Shown here: piece by piece, positions 32,774-44,391 of the stretch | Layout of the letters: the number at the start of each line of letters is the position of its first letter | How positions within the stretch are numbered: position 1 is the stretch's first letter | From: Heterocephalus glaber | Lineage: Eukaryota; Chordata; Mammalia; Rodentia; Bathyergidae | DNA length: 64,000 nt | Direction of reading: 5' to 3' | Assembly: GCF_000247695.1 (NCBI RefSeq) | Contig: NW_004624795.1 | Location: 4,947,546 to 5,011,545 of the forward strand | Notes under the pieces: model-generated | Seen by the model: the letters and a program-made list of their open reading frames with translations, nothing else | The model's database searches: none | Told to the model about the DNA's origin: nothing | Made by a program: the position numbers and the translations under genes

Positions 32774-32893
32774 TTTTGTTTTTTTTGAGACAGAGTCCGG
32801 CTGTAATCCAGGCTGGCCTTGAACTCACTGTTGATCCTCCTGCCTCAGCCTCCCAAATGCTGAGATTACAGTTGTGCACCACCGTGCCCTGCT
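32774..32893 (-). mobile_element. B1 SINE
   Basis: Minus B1 without internal duplication, immediately right of the ID copy. Confidence 0.87.
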
Positions 32894-33704
32894 ATCTCCC
32901 CATTTTTTTGCCTTCTTCCCATTAGGAAAGGAAATTTGCTTCTAATAGGGGCAGTTGACTCCATTGGGGGTTTTGCCTTCCCTGAAAGACTCAATATTTG
33001 GGGCAAATGCAGAGAAGCTGGATCTTGGGACACTTGGAGACCAGGCCTGTGGTTCAGGGAGCCCATGAGTGAAATCTTGGGTCATCGGCCAGAGAGGCAG
33101 GACCGTCAGAAATGGGCACGACTGATCCAGAAGACACATCAAGTGGGGAAAAATCAGGTGTGTGGACAACATTTTTGCAAATGCTTTTTTAATTCTCAAT
33201 GCTCCAGGAAGGAATCTTGGAGATTAAATTAAACTGTTAACCCTCTAGGTGCTCCTGTCGTTTATTGTTAAGGAATTAATAGGAGTGTGGGAATGCAGAT
33301 GGCCTGGCTGTCAGCTCAGAGAGGCTATTTTCCTGATCTCCACGGACGTCCCCAGCATCTTTCATTAAGCGCTCATGTTCCAGTTTGTCACTGTAACGGA
33401 GCAGGAAAGAAACTCCCGCAACCCCCTACCTCGGGGCCTCCTGGGTGGCCGAGGTCCCAGGTGACAGGTGAGGTTCGGCGGGGGATGGAGGTAGCGCCAT
33501 CCCAGGAAGGAAGTCGGGATCCCCACACCTGGCTTCGGGAGACCGCAGGAGACCGGCTCTTCCGACCCTAAAGGGAGCAGGGATGGAAAGAAAACTTTCT
33601 TAAAAGTCCTGGAAGCACGCGGGGAGGCGCCACCTACAGGAGACACGGAGACCTGCAGCCTGGACTCGGACTGGCTCTGCGCCCCTCCGCCTCCAAATAG
33701 GCCT

Positions 33705-34300
33705 GACATTTAATGAATGTTTTTCAGCGCCAGACGCTGCCCTACACGCTTGGCGTGGATTATCTCTTTTAACCCCCACAATCACCTTATCAGGTAGGTG
33801 TTACTGGCGTCCTCGTTTTATGAGACAGAAAACCACAGTTCCAGAGGAAGCAGGAGGACGCGCCAACCCTATGACCCGGCTCTGCTCCGGGTTCATAGCA
33901 CCTGAGTGGGGAGCGCCTAACCCTGTGGGTCCTCAGTTCGCCGCTTGGGGCGCCCACAATTTTCTTTTCTTTTCTTTTTTTTTTTTCATTACCGGGGATT
34001 GAACTTGGGTCCTTAGGCTTGCGAGGCAGGCAGTGGAACCACTGAGCTAAATCCCCGGCCCCTAGGCCTCCCACAATTTTAAGACTTTCTTCCTCACTTG
34101 GAGAAAAAATTGTTGCTAAGATAATTATAATATTTAATTTCAAAACATGAGTAGGGCTGCCAGCCACTGCATAGCTGTCACCCTCTCTGGTTGCAGAGGT
34201 GAAGCAGACAAAAGGCCACAGTCGTGTCACATTCTCAGTGACAGAGCAAGAACTAGAATCCAGATCTCCTGACCCCCAAGGCAGTACTTTTCCTTTTCAT
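33705..34300 (-). repeat. MIR element split by an ID-like SINE
   Basis: Reverse MIR: ATTATCTCTTTTAACCCCCA, TATCAGGTAGGTGTTACTGG and TTTTATGAGACAGAAAACC at 33,760-33,835; distal part (ACAGAGCAAGAACTAGAATC) at about 34,240. Confidence 0.65.
33964..34068 (-). mobile_element. ID-like SINE with TSD
   Basis: CCCACAATTTT on both sides; (TTTTC)n tail. Inserted in or beside the MIR. Confidence 0.9.
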
Positions 34301-34410
34301 CATTCACGGCCATCACCGCTTTGACATTCAGGTAGAAAATGCATTACACACAGCGGCTTCAGAGGCCCCGGGTCCAGCCTCTGACCAAAAGATGTTTTAG
34401 AAATAAAAAC

Positions 34411-34608
34411 AAAAGTGAGGCATGGTGGTACACCTCTGTAAACTCAGGGCCCTAGGAGGCTGAGGCAGGAGGACTTTGACTTTGAACATAGCTCGGGCAA
34501 TTTAGCAATTAAGGGAGACCTTGTCTCAAAATAAAAATAAAAATGAGTGGGCATATAGCTTAGTGCAAAGGCACTGGATTCAGTCTCCAGTACTGCAAAA
34601 CAAAACAG
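34411..34608 (+). mobile_element. B1-dID dimeric SINE
   Basis: B1 half 34,413-34,530, linker, ID half from 34,545 (GGGCATATAGCTTAGTG). Confidence 0.78.
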
Positions 34609-34724
34609 GTGGCTCTTGCCTGAAATTCCACCATTATCAACCCATGTCTTTCAGCAAGATGTTGATCCTTTCCACTTAGGACCAGTAAGGGTTTGTAACT
34701 GCTAACCATCATTTCCTGTGTCTG

Positions 34725-34965
34725 TGCTCTTCAAAGTGTGGTCCACAGGGAGCAGTACTACTATCATCTATGTATTTGTTAGAAGCACAAGTCACAGTGT
34801 CACCCGGATCCACTGAGTTGGAATCACAGCGGTTCTCAAAAAAACCACTCAGGGTATGTGGATAAATCACCACCTGAAGAGCTCACGAAAACGGGTTCAA
34901 CTGGGACACCTGGTGCAAATCCTGCCACCAGAGATTCTGATTCTGTGAATCTAGGGGAGGGTCCC
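34725..34965 (+). mobile_element. MER5A-like hAT element(s)
   Basis: CTTCAAAGTGTGGTCC start, TTTGTTAGAAGCACAAGTC and CCACTGAGTTGGAATC core. A second related piece from about 34,855 has GAGATTCTGATTCTGTG. Confidence 0.6.
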
Positions 34966-35824
34966 CCAAACAAGCATGCCTAACAGGCTCTCAGGGGCCT
35001 GAGGCCAGCTAGGCTGGGTCTGGGGACCTAAGAAGTTCTTGGTGGCAGATATTGGGAAGTAGGATGGGAAGGGGGAGAAGCAGCATCCTGGGATAGAAGA
35101 AGGAGGAAAGGTTAAGCAGTTAAGACCGGAAAAGGTTTCCAACATGAGCCCTTGGGGTAACACACTGCTGAATACATGCAAACATTAAGACTTAAATGAT
35201 TCAAGACAACCTGTAATCATTTGCTATGTGAAAGAAAAAAAGAAAAGCATTTGCTACCTGAATTTATCCAGCACTTGGCAGACTCTGTGTTCGCCTCATC
35301 TTTCCTGGGCCCTGCCTGTCTCGCTTACAAATGAGTCTTCCTAGTCCCCTCTGACCATCAGTTAGCTTTCCAATTTCACTCCAGAGTTAACTGCACTGTC
35401 GGGGCAGACAAAGCTGGCCGGATGGCAGGAATACTGTTCCCGATAGAATCAGAGCCTCTTCTGTATTTATGTTTGCTGTGTGACTGTCACTCGTATACAA
35501 TCACACAGAGACTATGATATTAAGACTCGGCCCAGAAATCACCCCCTTGGCACAGCTCCGATGGAAGGGGAAAAAGGGGCTTCAGTGGCTACCAGATATC
35601 AAACACGAGTTACACTGCCCTAGTGCCAAAATGGACATCTTTAAAAAAGCATGTCTTCCGGTCCTCCTGTGCTAGACTGCAGGTGATACGGTACTCAGAG
35701 GAATGCAGACAGATAACAAGCTCCTCTGTTTGTAAAGACCGCTTGCCAAGGAAACTTCATGACCACCCTGCGGCAGAGTGTATTATTTAGAAACACACAT
35801 TCTCCCAGGCTCTTCTAAAGTGGA

Positions 35825-35927
35825 GAATAAACTTCCACATTCCTTTGAGGATGGGCATGGTCACGTGACTTGGTTTGGCCAATGGGATGCAGGCAGAGGT
35901 TTTAACTACAGCTTGGCTTGGCCTGAC
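35825..35927 (+). repeat. Older interspersed repeat, left part split by L1
   Basis: Contains a GGCCAATGGGATG segment typical of an ancient mammalian repeat. The right part resumes at 37,724. Family not assigned with confidence. Confidence 0.5.
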
Positions 35928-37723
35928 CCCCCCCCCTTTTTTTTTTCCATTTAGTTTATTGGTACAACTTAGGTATACAGTATAGTTACATTCCTCACTG
36001 GGACCTTGTACCTTTACATGATGCATCTTGATTCTTGTTTTTTCCCCATTCCCCTGCCCTCCCTTCACCCCCTCCACCTTTCCCTATTTACAAAGACTTT
36101 GTTTCCATGTTTTTCCTTTTCTCATATTTTTTCTTTTCCCTTCTTTCCTTTCCCTTTCCCCTCCCACTTCCCCTATTCCTTTAAACATTTTCTTCCTATT
36201 TTACAACATCAATTTTACATTTTGATTCTTATTACACTTTTAGTTTTTCACACCAGAGAAACTATTTGGTATTGACACATGTGTGTCCTATTTATTTCAC
36301 TTAAGAGTATGGCCTCAATGCGCATCCACTTAGCTATAAATGTTGCTAGTTGCTCATTCTTCATGGCCAAGTAGTACTCCATTTTATTAAAAAACACATC
36401 TTCTTTATCCAGTCTCCAGTTGGGCTGTTTCCAGGCTTTAGCTATTACAAACTGTGCCACTATAAACATAGATGCACATATATCACTGTGGTAAGATTCT
36501 TTTTTTTGGTACTGGGGATCAAACTCGGGTCCTCATGCTTGTGCAGCAGGCAGCGAAACCACTGAGCTAAATCCCTGGCTAGGATTCTTTTAATTATTTG
36601 GGGAAGATATCCAGTAGAGGAATAGCTGGGTCAAATGGGACTTCCAATCCTAGTTCTTTGAGGTATCTCCAAATTGATTTCCACAGTGGTTGCACCAGTC
36701 TGCACTCCCACCAACAATGGAGAAGGGTTCCTTTCTCCCCACACCCCTGCCAGCACTTTTTATTCGTTGATTTCATGATAGCAGCCATTCTTTCTGGGGT
36801 GAGGTGGAATCTCAGCATTGTTTGCACCTGCACCTCTCGAATGACCAGTGATGTTGAACATTATTTCATATGTTTATTGACTGCTTTTACTTCTTTGTCT
36901 GAGAAATGTCTGTTCATTTCAGATGCCCATTTTTGAATTGGGTCTTTATATTTGGGGGGGGGTCTGATTTGTTTTAGTTCTTTATATATTGTAGATAGTA
37001 GACCTTTGTCTGAGGAACAGCTGGTAAAATTTTTTCCCCACATTGTAGGTTATCTCTTAGCTCTGTTGGTGGTGTCTCTTGCAGTGCAGAAGCTTTTTAA
37101 TAAGACGAGATCCCAGTTGTTGATTCTTTGTGCTAGCTCCCATGCTACTGAGGATTTGTTCATAAAGTCCTTTCCTATGTCAATGTCTTCGAGAGTTCTA
37201 CCTAACTTGTCTTTCAGCAAGTTTAGTGTTTCTGTTTTAATATTTAGATCTTTAATCCACTTCAATTTTAGTTCAGTGCATGGTGAAAGATAGGGGTCTA
37301 GTTTTAATTTTTGGCAAGTTGAAATCAAGTTTTTCCAACACCATTTATTAAATAGGCTATCTTTCCTCCAGTGAGGATGGTTGGCTCCTTTGTCAAAGAT
37401 GAGGTGGCTGAGTATTTCTGGAGTTGTTTCTGCATCTTCTAATCTATTCCACTGATCCTGAAGTCTGTTTCTTTGCCAGTACCATGCTGTTTTTATCACA
37501 GTGGCTTTGCAGTAGTTTCAAGTTGGGGATTGTGATACGCCTGCCATGACTCTGTTGCCTATTCTAGGTCTCTTCTGGTTCCAAATGAATTTTTGGATTG
37601 TTTTCTCTAGTTCTGTGAAATATTCTGTTGGGATTTCAATTGGGATTGCATTGAATCTGTATAGCAGTTTTGGAAGTATGGCCATTTTCACTGTGTTGGC
37701 TCTTCCTACCCAGGAACAGGGCA
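35928..37723 (-). mobile_element. 5'-truncated LINE-1 (ORF2 C-terminus and 3' UTR)
   Basis: Minus-strand fragments at about 37,775-37,518, 37,499-37,050, 37,043-36,861, 36,833-36,594 and 36,469-36,248 read as successive parts of the L1 ORF2 C-terminal region (cysteine-rich and final segments), broken by frameshifts and stops. The T-rich left end is the poly(A) tail. A 9-bp TSD (TGGCCTGAC at 35,919-35,927 and 37,724-37,732) brackets it. The endonuclease and reverse-transcriptase parts are missing, so it cannot move on its own. An ID-like SINE is inserted at 36.5 kb. The insertion splits an older repeat. Confidence 0.9.
36504..36579 (-). mobile_element. ID-like SINE inside the L1
   Basis: Minus-oriented tRNA-derived SINE with box A and box B intact, flanked by short AGATTCTTTT / AGGATTCTTTT duplications. 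It interrupts the L1 ORF2 3' region, so it is younger than that L1. Confidence 0.88.
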
Positions 37724-37945
37724 TGGCCTGACTTCTTGTTTGTTCTTCTACCCTTGGCCATGAGAACAGCCTCACCCATCACAGCAGCCTGGGTCCCAGA
37801 ATCTGAAGTTACACAGAGCAGACCTGAACAAGAGCCACAACCTGGATCAGAGACCCCGCAGCCAGTTCACAACCTGTGAGCAAGAAATGAACATCACAAA
37901 CCTCTGAGATTCTAGGTTATCTTTTCTGCAGTGTTACTGTAGTAA
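37724..37945 (+). repeat. Older interspersed repeat, right part split by L1
   Basis: Ends with the recognisable GTGAGCAAGAAATGAAC ... CTCTGAGATT ... segment of the same ancient repeat as 35,825-35,927. Likely LTR-type; family not assigned. Confidence 0.5.
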
Positions 37946-38247
37946 AGTCGACTTCTGCAGGCACCTGCCCCACTGACAGTTGTCACCAGGAAGTTCTTCA
38001 CTGTGTCTAACCTAAATCCTTCATGCTTGATTCAATCTGTGGTTCAAATGGAGGGTTACTAGATCACACCTTTGATTCTACGTGTCCAAGAAATATAGGT
38101 TGATTTGTTTAATATCTAATTTAGGCCAATAAAATAGAGATGCACCCAGGGAATTATTTGTATTTACAAAGTATTTTGGAGCTGTTAGAAGGGAGAAGGG
38201 GAGTCTCCAAGAACCTGTGGGCCATCTTCAAGAACTAGAAAAGTATG

Positions 38248-38337
38248 GGCCATGGATGTAGCTCAGTTGTACCACACCTGCCTCGCAAGCACAAGGTCCC
38301 AAGTTCAATCCCCAGTATCAAAAAAAAAAAAAAAAAG
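38248..38337 (+). mobile_element. ID-like SINE
   Basis: GGATGTAGCTCAGTTG, CCTCGCAAGCACAAGGTCCC, long A-tail. Confidence 0.9.
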
Positions 38338-38459
38338 GACTAAAAAGGAGACTAGGATGGAAGATTCACTAACCCCATCCCATGATGGAAAGGGCGGCAG
38401 GAGAGGGAAGGTGTTGAAGGCAGCTCCGGGACTAGCACCTGTGTGGCTGAGCGAACAGT

Positions 38460-38532
38460 AGAGCTCCAGCTAGGGGTGGAGCACTTACCTGGCTTGCACA
38501 AGGCCCGGGGTTGCATCCCCAGCACCAAAAAG
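38460..38532 (+). mobile_element. ID-like SINE, older, shortened
   Basis: AGGGGTGGAGCACTTACC and GGTTGCATCCCCAGCACC. Confidence 0.7.
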
Positions 38533-38542
38533 TAAGTGCTTT

Positions 38543-38636
38543 AGGGCCAGGCATTTAGCTCAGTGGTACTGTGCCTGCCTCTCGAGCACAAGGTCGTGAG
38601 TTCAATCCCCAGTACCAAAAAAAAAAAAAAAAAAAG
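38543..38636 (+). mobile_element. ID-like SINE with TSD
   Basis: Inserted just after the older ID; AAAAAGTAAGTGCTT occurs on both sides. Confidence 0.92.
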
Positions 38637-38689
38637 TAAGTGCTTCTAACAGAGGTATGGCATTTATAGAAGCAGCAGTTATGTTTGGT

Positions 38690-38783
38690 TAAAAATTTTT
38701 TTTTTTTTTGGTACCGGGGATCGAACTCAAGACCTTGCGCTTGAGAGGCAGGCACAGTGCCACTGAGCTAAATCTCCGGCCCT
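38690..38783 (-). mobile_element. ID-like SINE with TSD
   Basis: Minus copy; GCAGTTATGTTTGG (left) and GCAGCTATGTTTGG (right). Confidence 0.9.
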
Positions 38784-39107
38784 GGCAGCTATGTTTGGGA
38801 CATGTGAGAAGTTTGTGTGGACAGTAGAATGTTAGATGACTACTGGTTATAGAGCAAAAGTGGCCAGCCCCCAGTTAGAAGGTCAGGACTGCATCTCGAG
38901 ACAGAGGTCAAAGCTGGGAATCAAATGTGGCCTGAGACTGACTCACCAGGTGATGGCTATAGGAAGAGGAAAGCCAAACACCAGAGCCAGCCTTGCAGGT
39001 GGCCTAGCTGGAAGGGCATGGAGGAAGCATGGTCAGCGGAAAGAGCAGAGCATAGCAAGCAGCAAGCAGGGTCCGCAGAGGCTCAGAAGCCAAGACAAGA
39101 TAGGTTT

Positions 39108-39115
39108 TGACGTCA
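39108..39115. promoter_or_regulatory. Perfect CRE octamer
   Basis: A second palindromic TGACGTCA, in unique DNA. Confidence 0.3.
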
Positions 39116-39394
39116 GCCTGGTCTCTTGTAGGACCAGTGCCACTGTCAGGCTTCTTAGGAAGCATGAGGATAGCACCCCTCTACCCACCTGGGGTGCTGG
39201 GGGGCCCCAAGGCTTTTGAGCCTCTGAAGACAAACCCAGGGAAGGGAAATGGTAGAAATGTGATCAATCGCAACAAGCGTCCTTTTTTTCACTTCACATG
39301 CAGCAAATATTCTAGCTAAGACGAGTGTGCTGGGGATGTTCCAAAGGTCACCACTGGAAGGGAGGCAGGCTAAATTATGGCTGCAGTGTGTGAA

Positions 39395-39640
39395 TCCGAG
39401 GAGGCGCCCTATTAACATTTATTAGGAATTGTCATCACTTCGACCCGAATGGGCCCCAGATGTGGACACCCCGGCCACCCCAGACTTCTCTTCCGGGCTG
39501 CAATCTTGTCTCTGATTTATTGTTATTAAATACGACCAGATTTTGTAGAGGGGAAAATTGAAGAAAGCAACACACACATGGGGAACTGGTGGGCGGAGGC
39601 TGCCAAGAGAAACAAACCATTTTATGGTTTTCTGGTGGTG
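39395..39640. other. Unique AT-rich stretch with TTTAT-type homeodomain motifs
   Basis: Contains TTTATTAGG, GATTTATTG, TTATTAAA and TTTTATGG in non-repetitive DNA. A possible conserved element; no gene is seen. Confidence 0.25.
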
Positions 39641-39949
39641 ATGGGAACAGGATCACGAGGCTCCTGTTTCCTAAATCAAAAGGACTTGGGCCAGCACGCT
39701 GGGCAGTGGTTTCTGGTCGGAGGTTGAGGGGAGGCCAGGATAGAGCAATGCAGAGTGCTCTGGAAACTACAGCAGGAACGGTGCCAGGGAAGATCTGTCA
39801 CCTTCCAGGGTGGTGACTTCCTGGGCGTCAACACATCCACCAGATGCTAGGTCGTTTGTCTTACCAATTATATTTTTTCTCCCATTCTGCAACTCTTGAG
39901 AGGGATACTAAGAAGTCAAAGTTGCCATCATCTGGTAGCGTGATCATCT

Positions 39950-40070
39950 ATTTTACTTGTTCACTCATTCGATATCACTTTATTAAGCATCTACTACATC
40001 TCAGGCATGGTCCTAGGTGTTGGGGAAATATTAGCAAACAAGAAAGACATTCCTCTGAGTCCTGACCTAC
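39950..40070 (+). repeat. L2-like fragment
   Basis: TTATTAAGCATCTACTACAT and CAGGCATGGTCCTAGGTG match the L2 3' end. Confidence 0.65.
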
Positions 40071-40139
40071 CTGTTGGAATAAAATCAGAAAAATTAGCAA
40101 CTGGATAAAAGTGTGTGGAAAGTGAAAGGGTGGGCATTG

Positions 40140-40345
40140 AGCTAGAAGTCAGGAAACCTGAACCCCAGTTCTGGGTCCAGCGCCCAGGGTCCTGTGACCT
40201 TACATGAAAGATTCAACTCCTTTGAACTTCTGTTCTTCTTGGTAAAATGACGACTGACCTGCTTCACCATCTCACAGCTTTGTTGTAAAAATTAAATGCA
40301 GTGATGTATTTGAAGAGTCCCTTGTAAATTGTAAATTGCTCAGTG
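40140..40345 (+). repeat. MIR element
   Basis: CTGTGACCTTACATGAAAG to TTGTAAAAATTAAATGCAGTG follows the MIR order. Confidence 0.7.
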
Positions 40346-40349
40346 GCCT

Positions 40350-42290
40350 CGTTGTTTTTATGATCATTGCCATGGTGCCATGAGTATTATGAGGCGGAAT
40401 ATTCACCAGCCAGGAATGTGGAGACTCGGCCTCGTCTGCTTTCTGTTGGGAAAAGGAGCAGTGGTACCATGTCTGGGCCCCTGGACACATGTCCCTAGGA
40501 AGATACCTGCTAGAGCCAGACAAATAAGCTACCCTGTGGAATTCCCACTAGACTTGCCTTTTTCCTAGATCAGTGCATAGAAACCATCCCAGGTGGGGCT
40601 CGTGATGAGTGGGTATAGCTAACACAGGAAATCTTAGAAGGAGCAGGTCTAGTTACTATTGTGGCCCTGCCCTCTTCCAAGAGGTGATCCAGAGTCCCAA
40701 GGGGAGGGAATTGAGCTTAAACCACCTCGCTGCTATCCACTCTGGGAGAAATCCTAACCGAAAGTGGGGTCTCTTTCCCTGTTTCCTTTTTGGAGACCCC
40801 TGGCTCTCTCCAGCAGCCTAGACTGGAGGGATGAGGAGGAGGACACAAAGAAGTAGCTGCAGGGAGCTTGAGACCCCTAACCAGCTCAGCAATGAAGGGA
40901 GGAGGGTAGAGAAGAAAATCCCAAGTTGTTGCTAGAAGTTTAGGTTGCACCCAAAAGGTATTTTGGTGGGAGGAGAGAGGAAGTGGGAAGTGAAGACCCC
41001 TAAAGGATCATGTGACCCTGATTCCCTAACAGTGAGCTTGGGGTGGAGCTAGTCCAGCCCTAGAGTGGTTCCCAGGCCAGCAGCATGGCAAGCTCTCAGG
41101 CCTCCCCTAGGTCTACTGGAGCAGAGCTAGCTTTTGTCCCTAGGTGATTCCCCTGTCTGTTAAAGTTTCAGATGCTTTCTAGAGCTTTCTAGAAGTTTCT
41201 AGGAGTTTTCTAGAGGCTGCACCTGGAACTTTCACCATGAGCTGCTGAGGAGCCAGGCTGGGTAATCTCTGCCCTTCCCACCCCCACTCTGCTCCTGGTG
41301 TTAGGAAGCAGACTGATAAACTCACTACTTTGTTATTCTTCTGCAGCCTCCCTTGTCATCTGGCTTCGGCTTGGGTTCGGCCAGTGGTCCAGGCTTGAGA
41401 AACAGTGGCTTTCACATAGCAGTGACTTTACCTGAAGTGGAGCGGGAGACACATTCATGTCCCCAGCAAGTCACTGGTGGAGTCTGGGTGTGGGACAGAT
41501 TGAGGTCGAGGTCTTTATAGCGCCAGTTCCCTGCCACCTGCGCCCCAGGCTAACAGTGGCCAGGAGCCTCAACTAAATACTTCCATGGGGCAAAGTCCAC
41601 AGCTCTCTCCAGGTTCCTAGTCTGGACCTTCCTACCCCATGGGCCTAGAGCAGCAGTGAGTGGTTCCCCACTCTGGCTGACTTCAGCCTCCTGTGTGGGT
41701 TTCTCAGAAACCACTGTAAATATCTTTATCACCAGGACTCTATGAAACTCTTCTCAGATGCCGAGGGTGCCCTCTACTCTCTGTCAGGACCATGATTAAT
41801 CCAGCAGCCAGAAGGAGTTCTTGTTCCGGGCCAGGGAATTGGCCTAGATGAACACTTCCGGTTTAAGAATCCTTGAGATTGAAATAACCATTTCCAAGCC
41901 AGAATACTGTATCTTGTGCAATTCTTGTTTCTGGGGTGGAAAAAAAATACATCAAAGGAACACTTGACACTCTGTCCAACATGGCTCAGCTCCTGGCTTA
42001 CAGCCTGTCTTCCCATGTGTGACTCACTCCATGAACACTGATTGTTTCATACTCAAGGAAAACACTTGTTTTAAAATGAGCAAAAATTATGTAGTTATAA
42101 TTAAATCATATTAAAAACAAAATAAATATTAAATGTCACCACTTTCTAATTATTTTGCTGACTATTACTACTATCGAAACTTTTGGGGTTGTGTCTGTAC
42201 CTCTGTGGTGAGGTACTTACTGGATAACAATGGGCTACTACGACATATCTATTCCTGATTCTGCTTGCAGTGATGTCATGAAGATAATCT
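40350..42290. other. Unique intergenic DNA
   Basis: No repeat or exon recognised; holds the heat-shock-type array. Confidence 0.5.
41166..41213 (+). promoter_or_regulatory. In-phase heat-shock-element-like array
   Basis: Reading in 5-base steps from 41,166: TTTCA, GATGC, TTTCT, AGAGC, TTTCT, AGAAG, TTTCT, AGGAG. The nTTCn units are all intact; among the alternating nGAAn units one is perfect, two are one base off and GATGC is poor. This gives a continuous HSF-type array that also reads as a 10-bp tandem repeat around TTCTAGA. Confidence 0.4.
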
Positions 42291-42295
42291 GAAAT

Positions 42296-42450
42296 CAGGC
42301 AGGATGTGAGTGTGGTGCCGCAGGCCTGTGATCCTAGTACTGGGGAGGCTGAGGCAGGAGTATTGCTTCGAGTTCGAGACCAGCCTGGGCTACATAGTGA
42401 GTTCAAGTCAAGCCTGAACTACATAGCAAGACCCAGTCTCAAAAAAACAC
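42296..42450 (+). mobile_element. B1 SINE with internal duplication
   Basis: GTGTGGTGCCGCAGGCCTG head, AGCCTGGGCTACATAGTGAG duplicated as AGCCTGAACTACATAGCAAG. Confidence 0.9.
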
Positions 42451-42654
42451 TTCCACCCCACTAAAAAAAGAAAGAAAAAAGAAATTAGACATAGTAGGTG
42501 CATTTACATTAAGAAGATTGACAATAGCTACAAATCAGGACAGGGATTTTTTTTTTTTTCCTGGAGAGCTATTGCAGGTTTTTCAATGCACCACTGGGTT
42601 TAGGGGCTAAAGAGATGAATGTAAGAAAGAAAATCCTTTGAGATGATCATGATT

Positions 42655-42852
42655 TTAAAAATTTGTTTATTAATGCATGTTTGCAGGACAGAATGGTTAC
42701 GCTCCTTGTGTGGAGTTGGTGCCTGCACACAACACATCTTAATTCCTATTTTCACCCCTTCCCCTCACCTTCCCTCCCCTCCCTCCCTCCATCCCTTGAT
42801 CCCCTACCCCTTTGAGAAAGATTCATTTCCCTACTTACTATTCTCTCTCTTT
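42655..42852 (-). mobile_element. LINE-1 3' end relic
   Basis: Reverse-oriented L1 3' terminal segment (GGTTACGCTCCTTGTGTGG) followed by a C/T-rich stretch, similar to 35.95-36.2 kb and to 9.36-9.44 kb. Confidence 0.6.
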
Positions 42853-43042
42853 TATTTTCGGTGCCAGAAGGGGCCAGGGATTTAGCTCAGTGGTATCATA
42901 GCCTGCTATGCAAGCACAAGGACCTGAGTTCGATCGCTGGTACCAAAAAAAAAGAACTATATTTTTGGTGCCAGAGATTGAACTCGGGTCCTTGCGGTTG
43001 CAAGGCAGGTGGCAGAACCACTGAGCTAAATCCCCTGCCCTA
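42853..43042 (-). mobile_element. ID-like SINE interrupted by another ID
   Basis: Host minus copy: body 42,976-43,040, continuing left into the TSD region 42,853-42,868 where the plus copy was inserted. Confidence 0.85.
42869..42959 (+). mobile_element. ID-like SINE inserted in an opposite ID
   Basis: 16-bp TSD TATTTTCGGTGCCAGA (42,853-42,868) / TATTTTTGGTGCCAGA (42,960-42,975). The pair forms an inverted repeat. Confidence 0.92.
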
Positions 43043-43699
43043 TCTCTCTCCTATTTTGCTCTTTGTTTACACTTAGGGTTTCTTGTATTTAGACTTGGGT
43101 AGTTTCCAAAGAAAGTCTGACGCTTGGCCTCTGCTGAGAGAAAGCCAAGAGGAATAGACAGGCTTGACTAGGAAGGATAAACCAAACGGGGTGTGGGAGG
43201 AATGGGGAATCTCCCCGGATCCTTGGGCAGGGTAGCTTAGCCAGGCCTTTTGGCAGTGAGAAGTGGGATTCATGTTAGCATGTGTTCACAATGGAGCTGT
43301 TTGTTTAAAAGCTCTCAGAGCACTTTACATCTGTTATTTCTTTCATCTTTCAAGTATCTGAGAGACCAGGGAGAGAAGCCATAGAGATACCTCTTCAAGA
43401 TAGAAAAACTGGGGGCCCAGCAGAGTGTCTCAGGGCAGTCCCTGAGCAAAGTCCCCCCTCTACTGTGACCACTTGTGTGACTTTGAGCTATGGAGATTAG
43501 GTGAGGAATAAATGGAAGAACATGGGCCAACCTCCAGGTGGAGCAGCTAATGCTCTAGAAACAGGAGCTGTATTCTCCCTTCTCTAAAATGCTGGTAACA
43601 TCTGCCCCATGGGGCAGTTTTCTAGGCAGAATTCCCTCCCTAAGAGAAATTCTGGTGGCACAGTCATGACTGCTTCACTGCATGGGTACAGTCCTTGGA

Positions 43700-43995
43700 G
43701 GGGGGGTTTCCAGCCACTATTTCCTTTGAGCCTCAGGGCCACCCTGTGACAAGAATTATAATTCTGAACTGGCTGGGGATCCTAGCACTCTGGGAGGCTG
43801 AGGCAGTAGGATTGAAAGTTTGAGCCCAGCATGGGCAGCTTAGTGACTTGGCGAGACCCTGTCTCAAAATTGAAAAAGAAAAAAGGTACAGTTATAACCA
43901 TGTTAGATCAGAGAATACTGAGGCCCAGAGACCTGCCCAAGGTCAGAACTTGTAACTGGCTGAGGCAGGACTTGAACCTTGTGATGTGCTGCTTC
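43700..43995 (-). repeat. MIR element split by a B1
   Basis: Reverse MIR; left piece ends near 43,765. Right piece has GAGGCCCAGAGACCTGCCCA at 43,920-43,939, then AGGTCAGAACTTGTAACTGG and GCAGGACTTGAACC. Confidence 0.75.
43766..43888 (+). mobile_element. B1 SINE inside a MIR
   Basis: GGGGATCCTAGCACTCTGGG, GGCTGAGGCAGTAGG, CCCTGTCTCAAAA. Confidence 0.85.
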
Positions 43996-44129
43996 TTCCT
44001 TCCCAGGCGTGGGCACCTTCTAGCTGGCCTCCTGGAGGAAACCACTGATCCTGTCCCTTCTGCCCCTCGGCCCCAGCGATCTAGGGTCCCAGGGGTGGGT
44101 TCCTGAGCTGGATCAGGCATTGGGAGGCC

Positions 44130-44390
44130 CAGGTTGGGGCTCTGATTCACAGCTTAACGTGCAGGCTCAAACAGGACATCTGGGGACAAATGCTGCCTCC
44201 CAGGACGGTGGGCTGAGACTGCCACTGATTGCTCCATTTCATCTTCACTAGGGCTCTGTGACACCAGGCCATTATTTACGTAAAGCTAGAGTGTAAACTG
44301 AGGCTCCAAGAATCGCAGACTTGTTTGAGGTCCCACAAGCAGTAAGTGACAGGGCCAAGACTTCACCTATGTCTCTCCAACTGTGGATTC
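44130..44390 (-). repeat. MIR element
   Basis: Reverse MIR: GTGTAAACTGAGGCTCC, GAGGTCCCACAAGCAG and AAGTGACAGGGCCAAGAC. Confidence 0.75.
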
Positions 44391-44391
44391 T

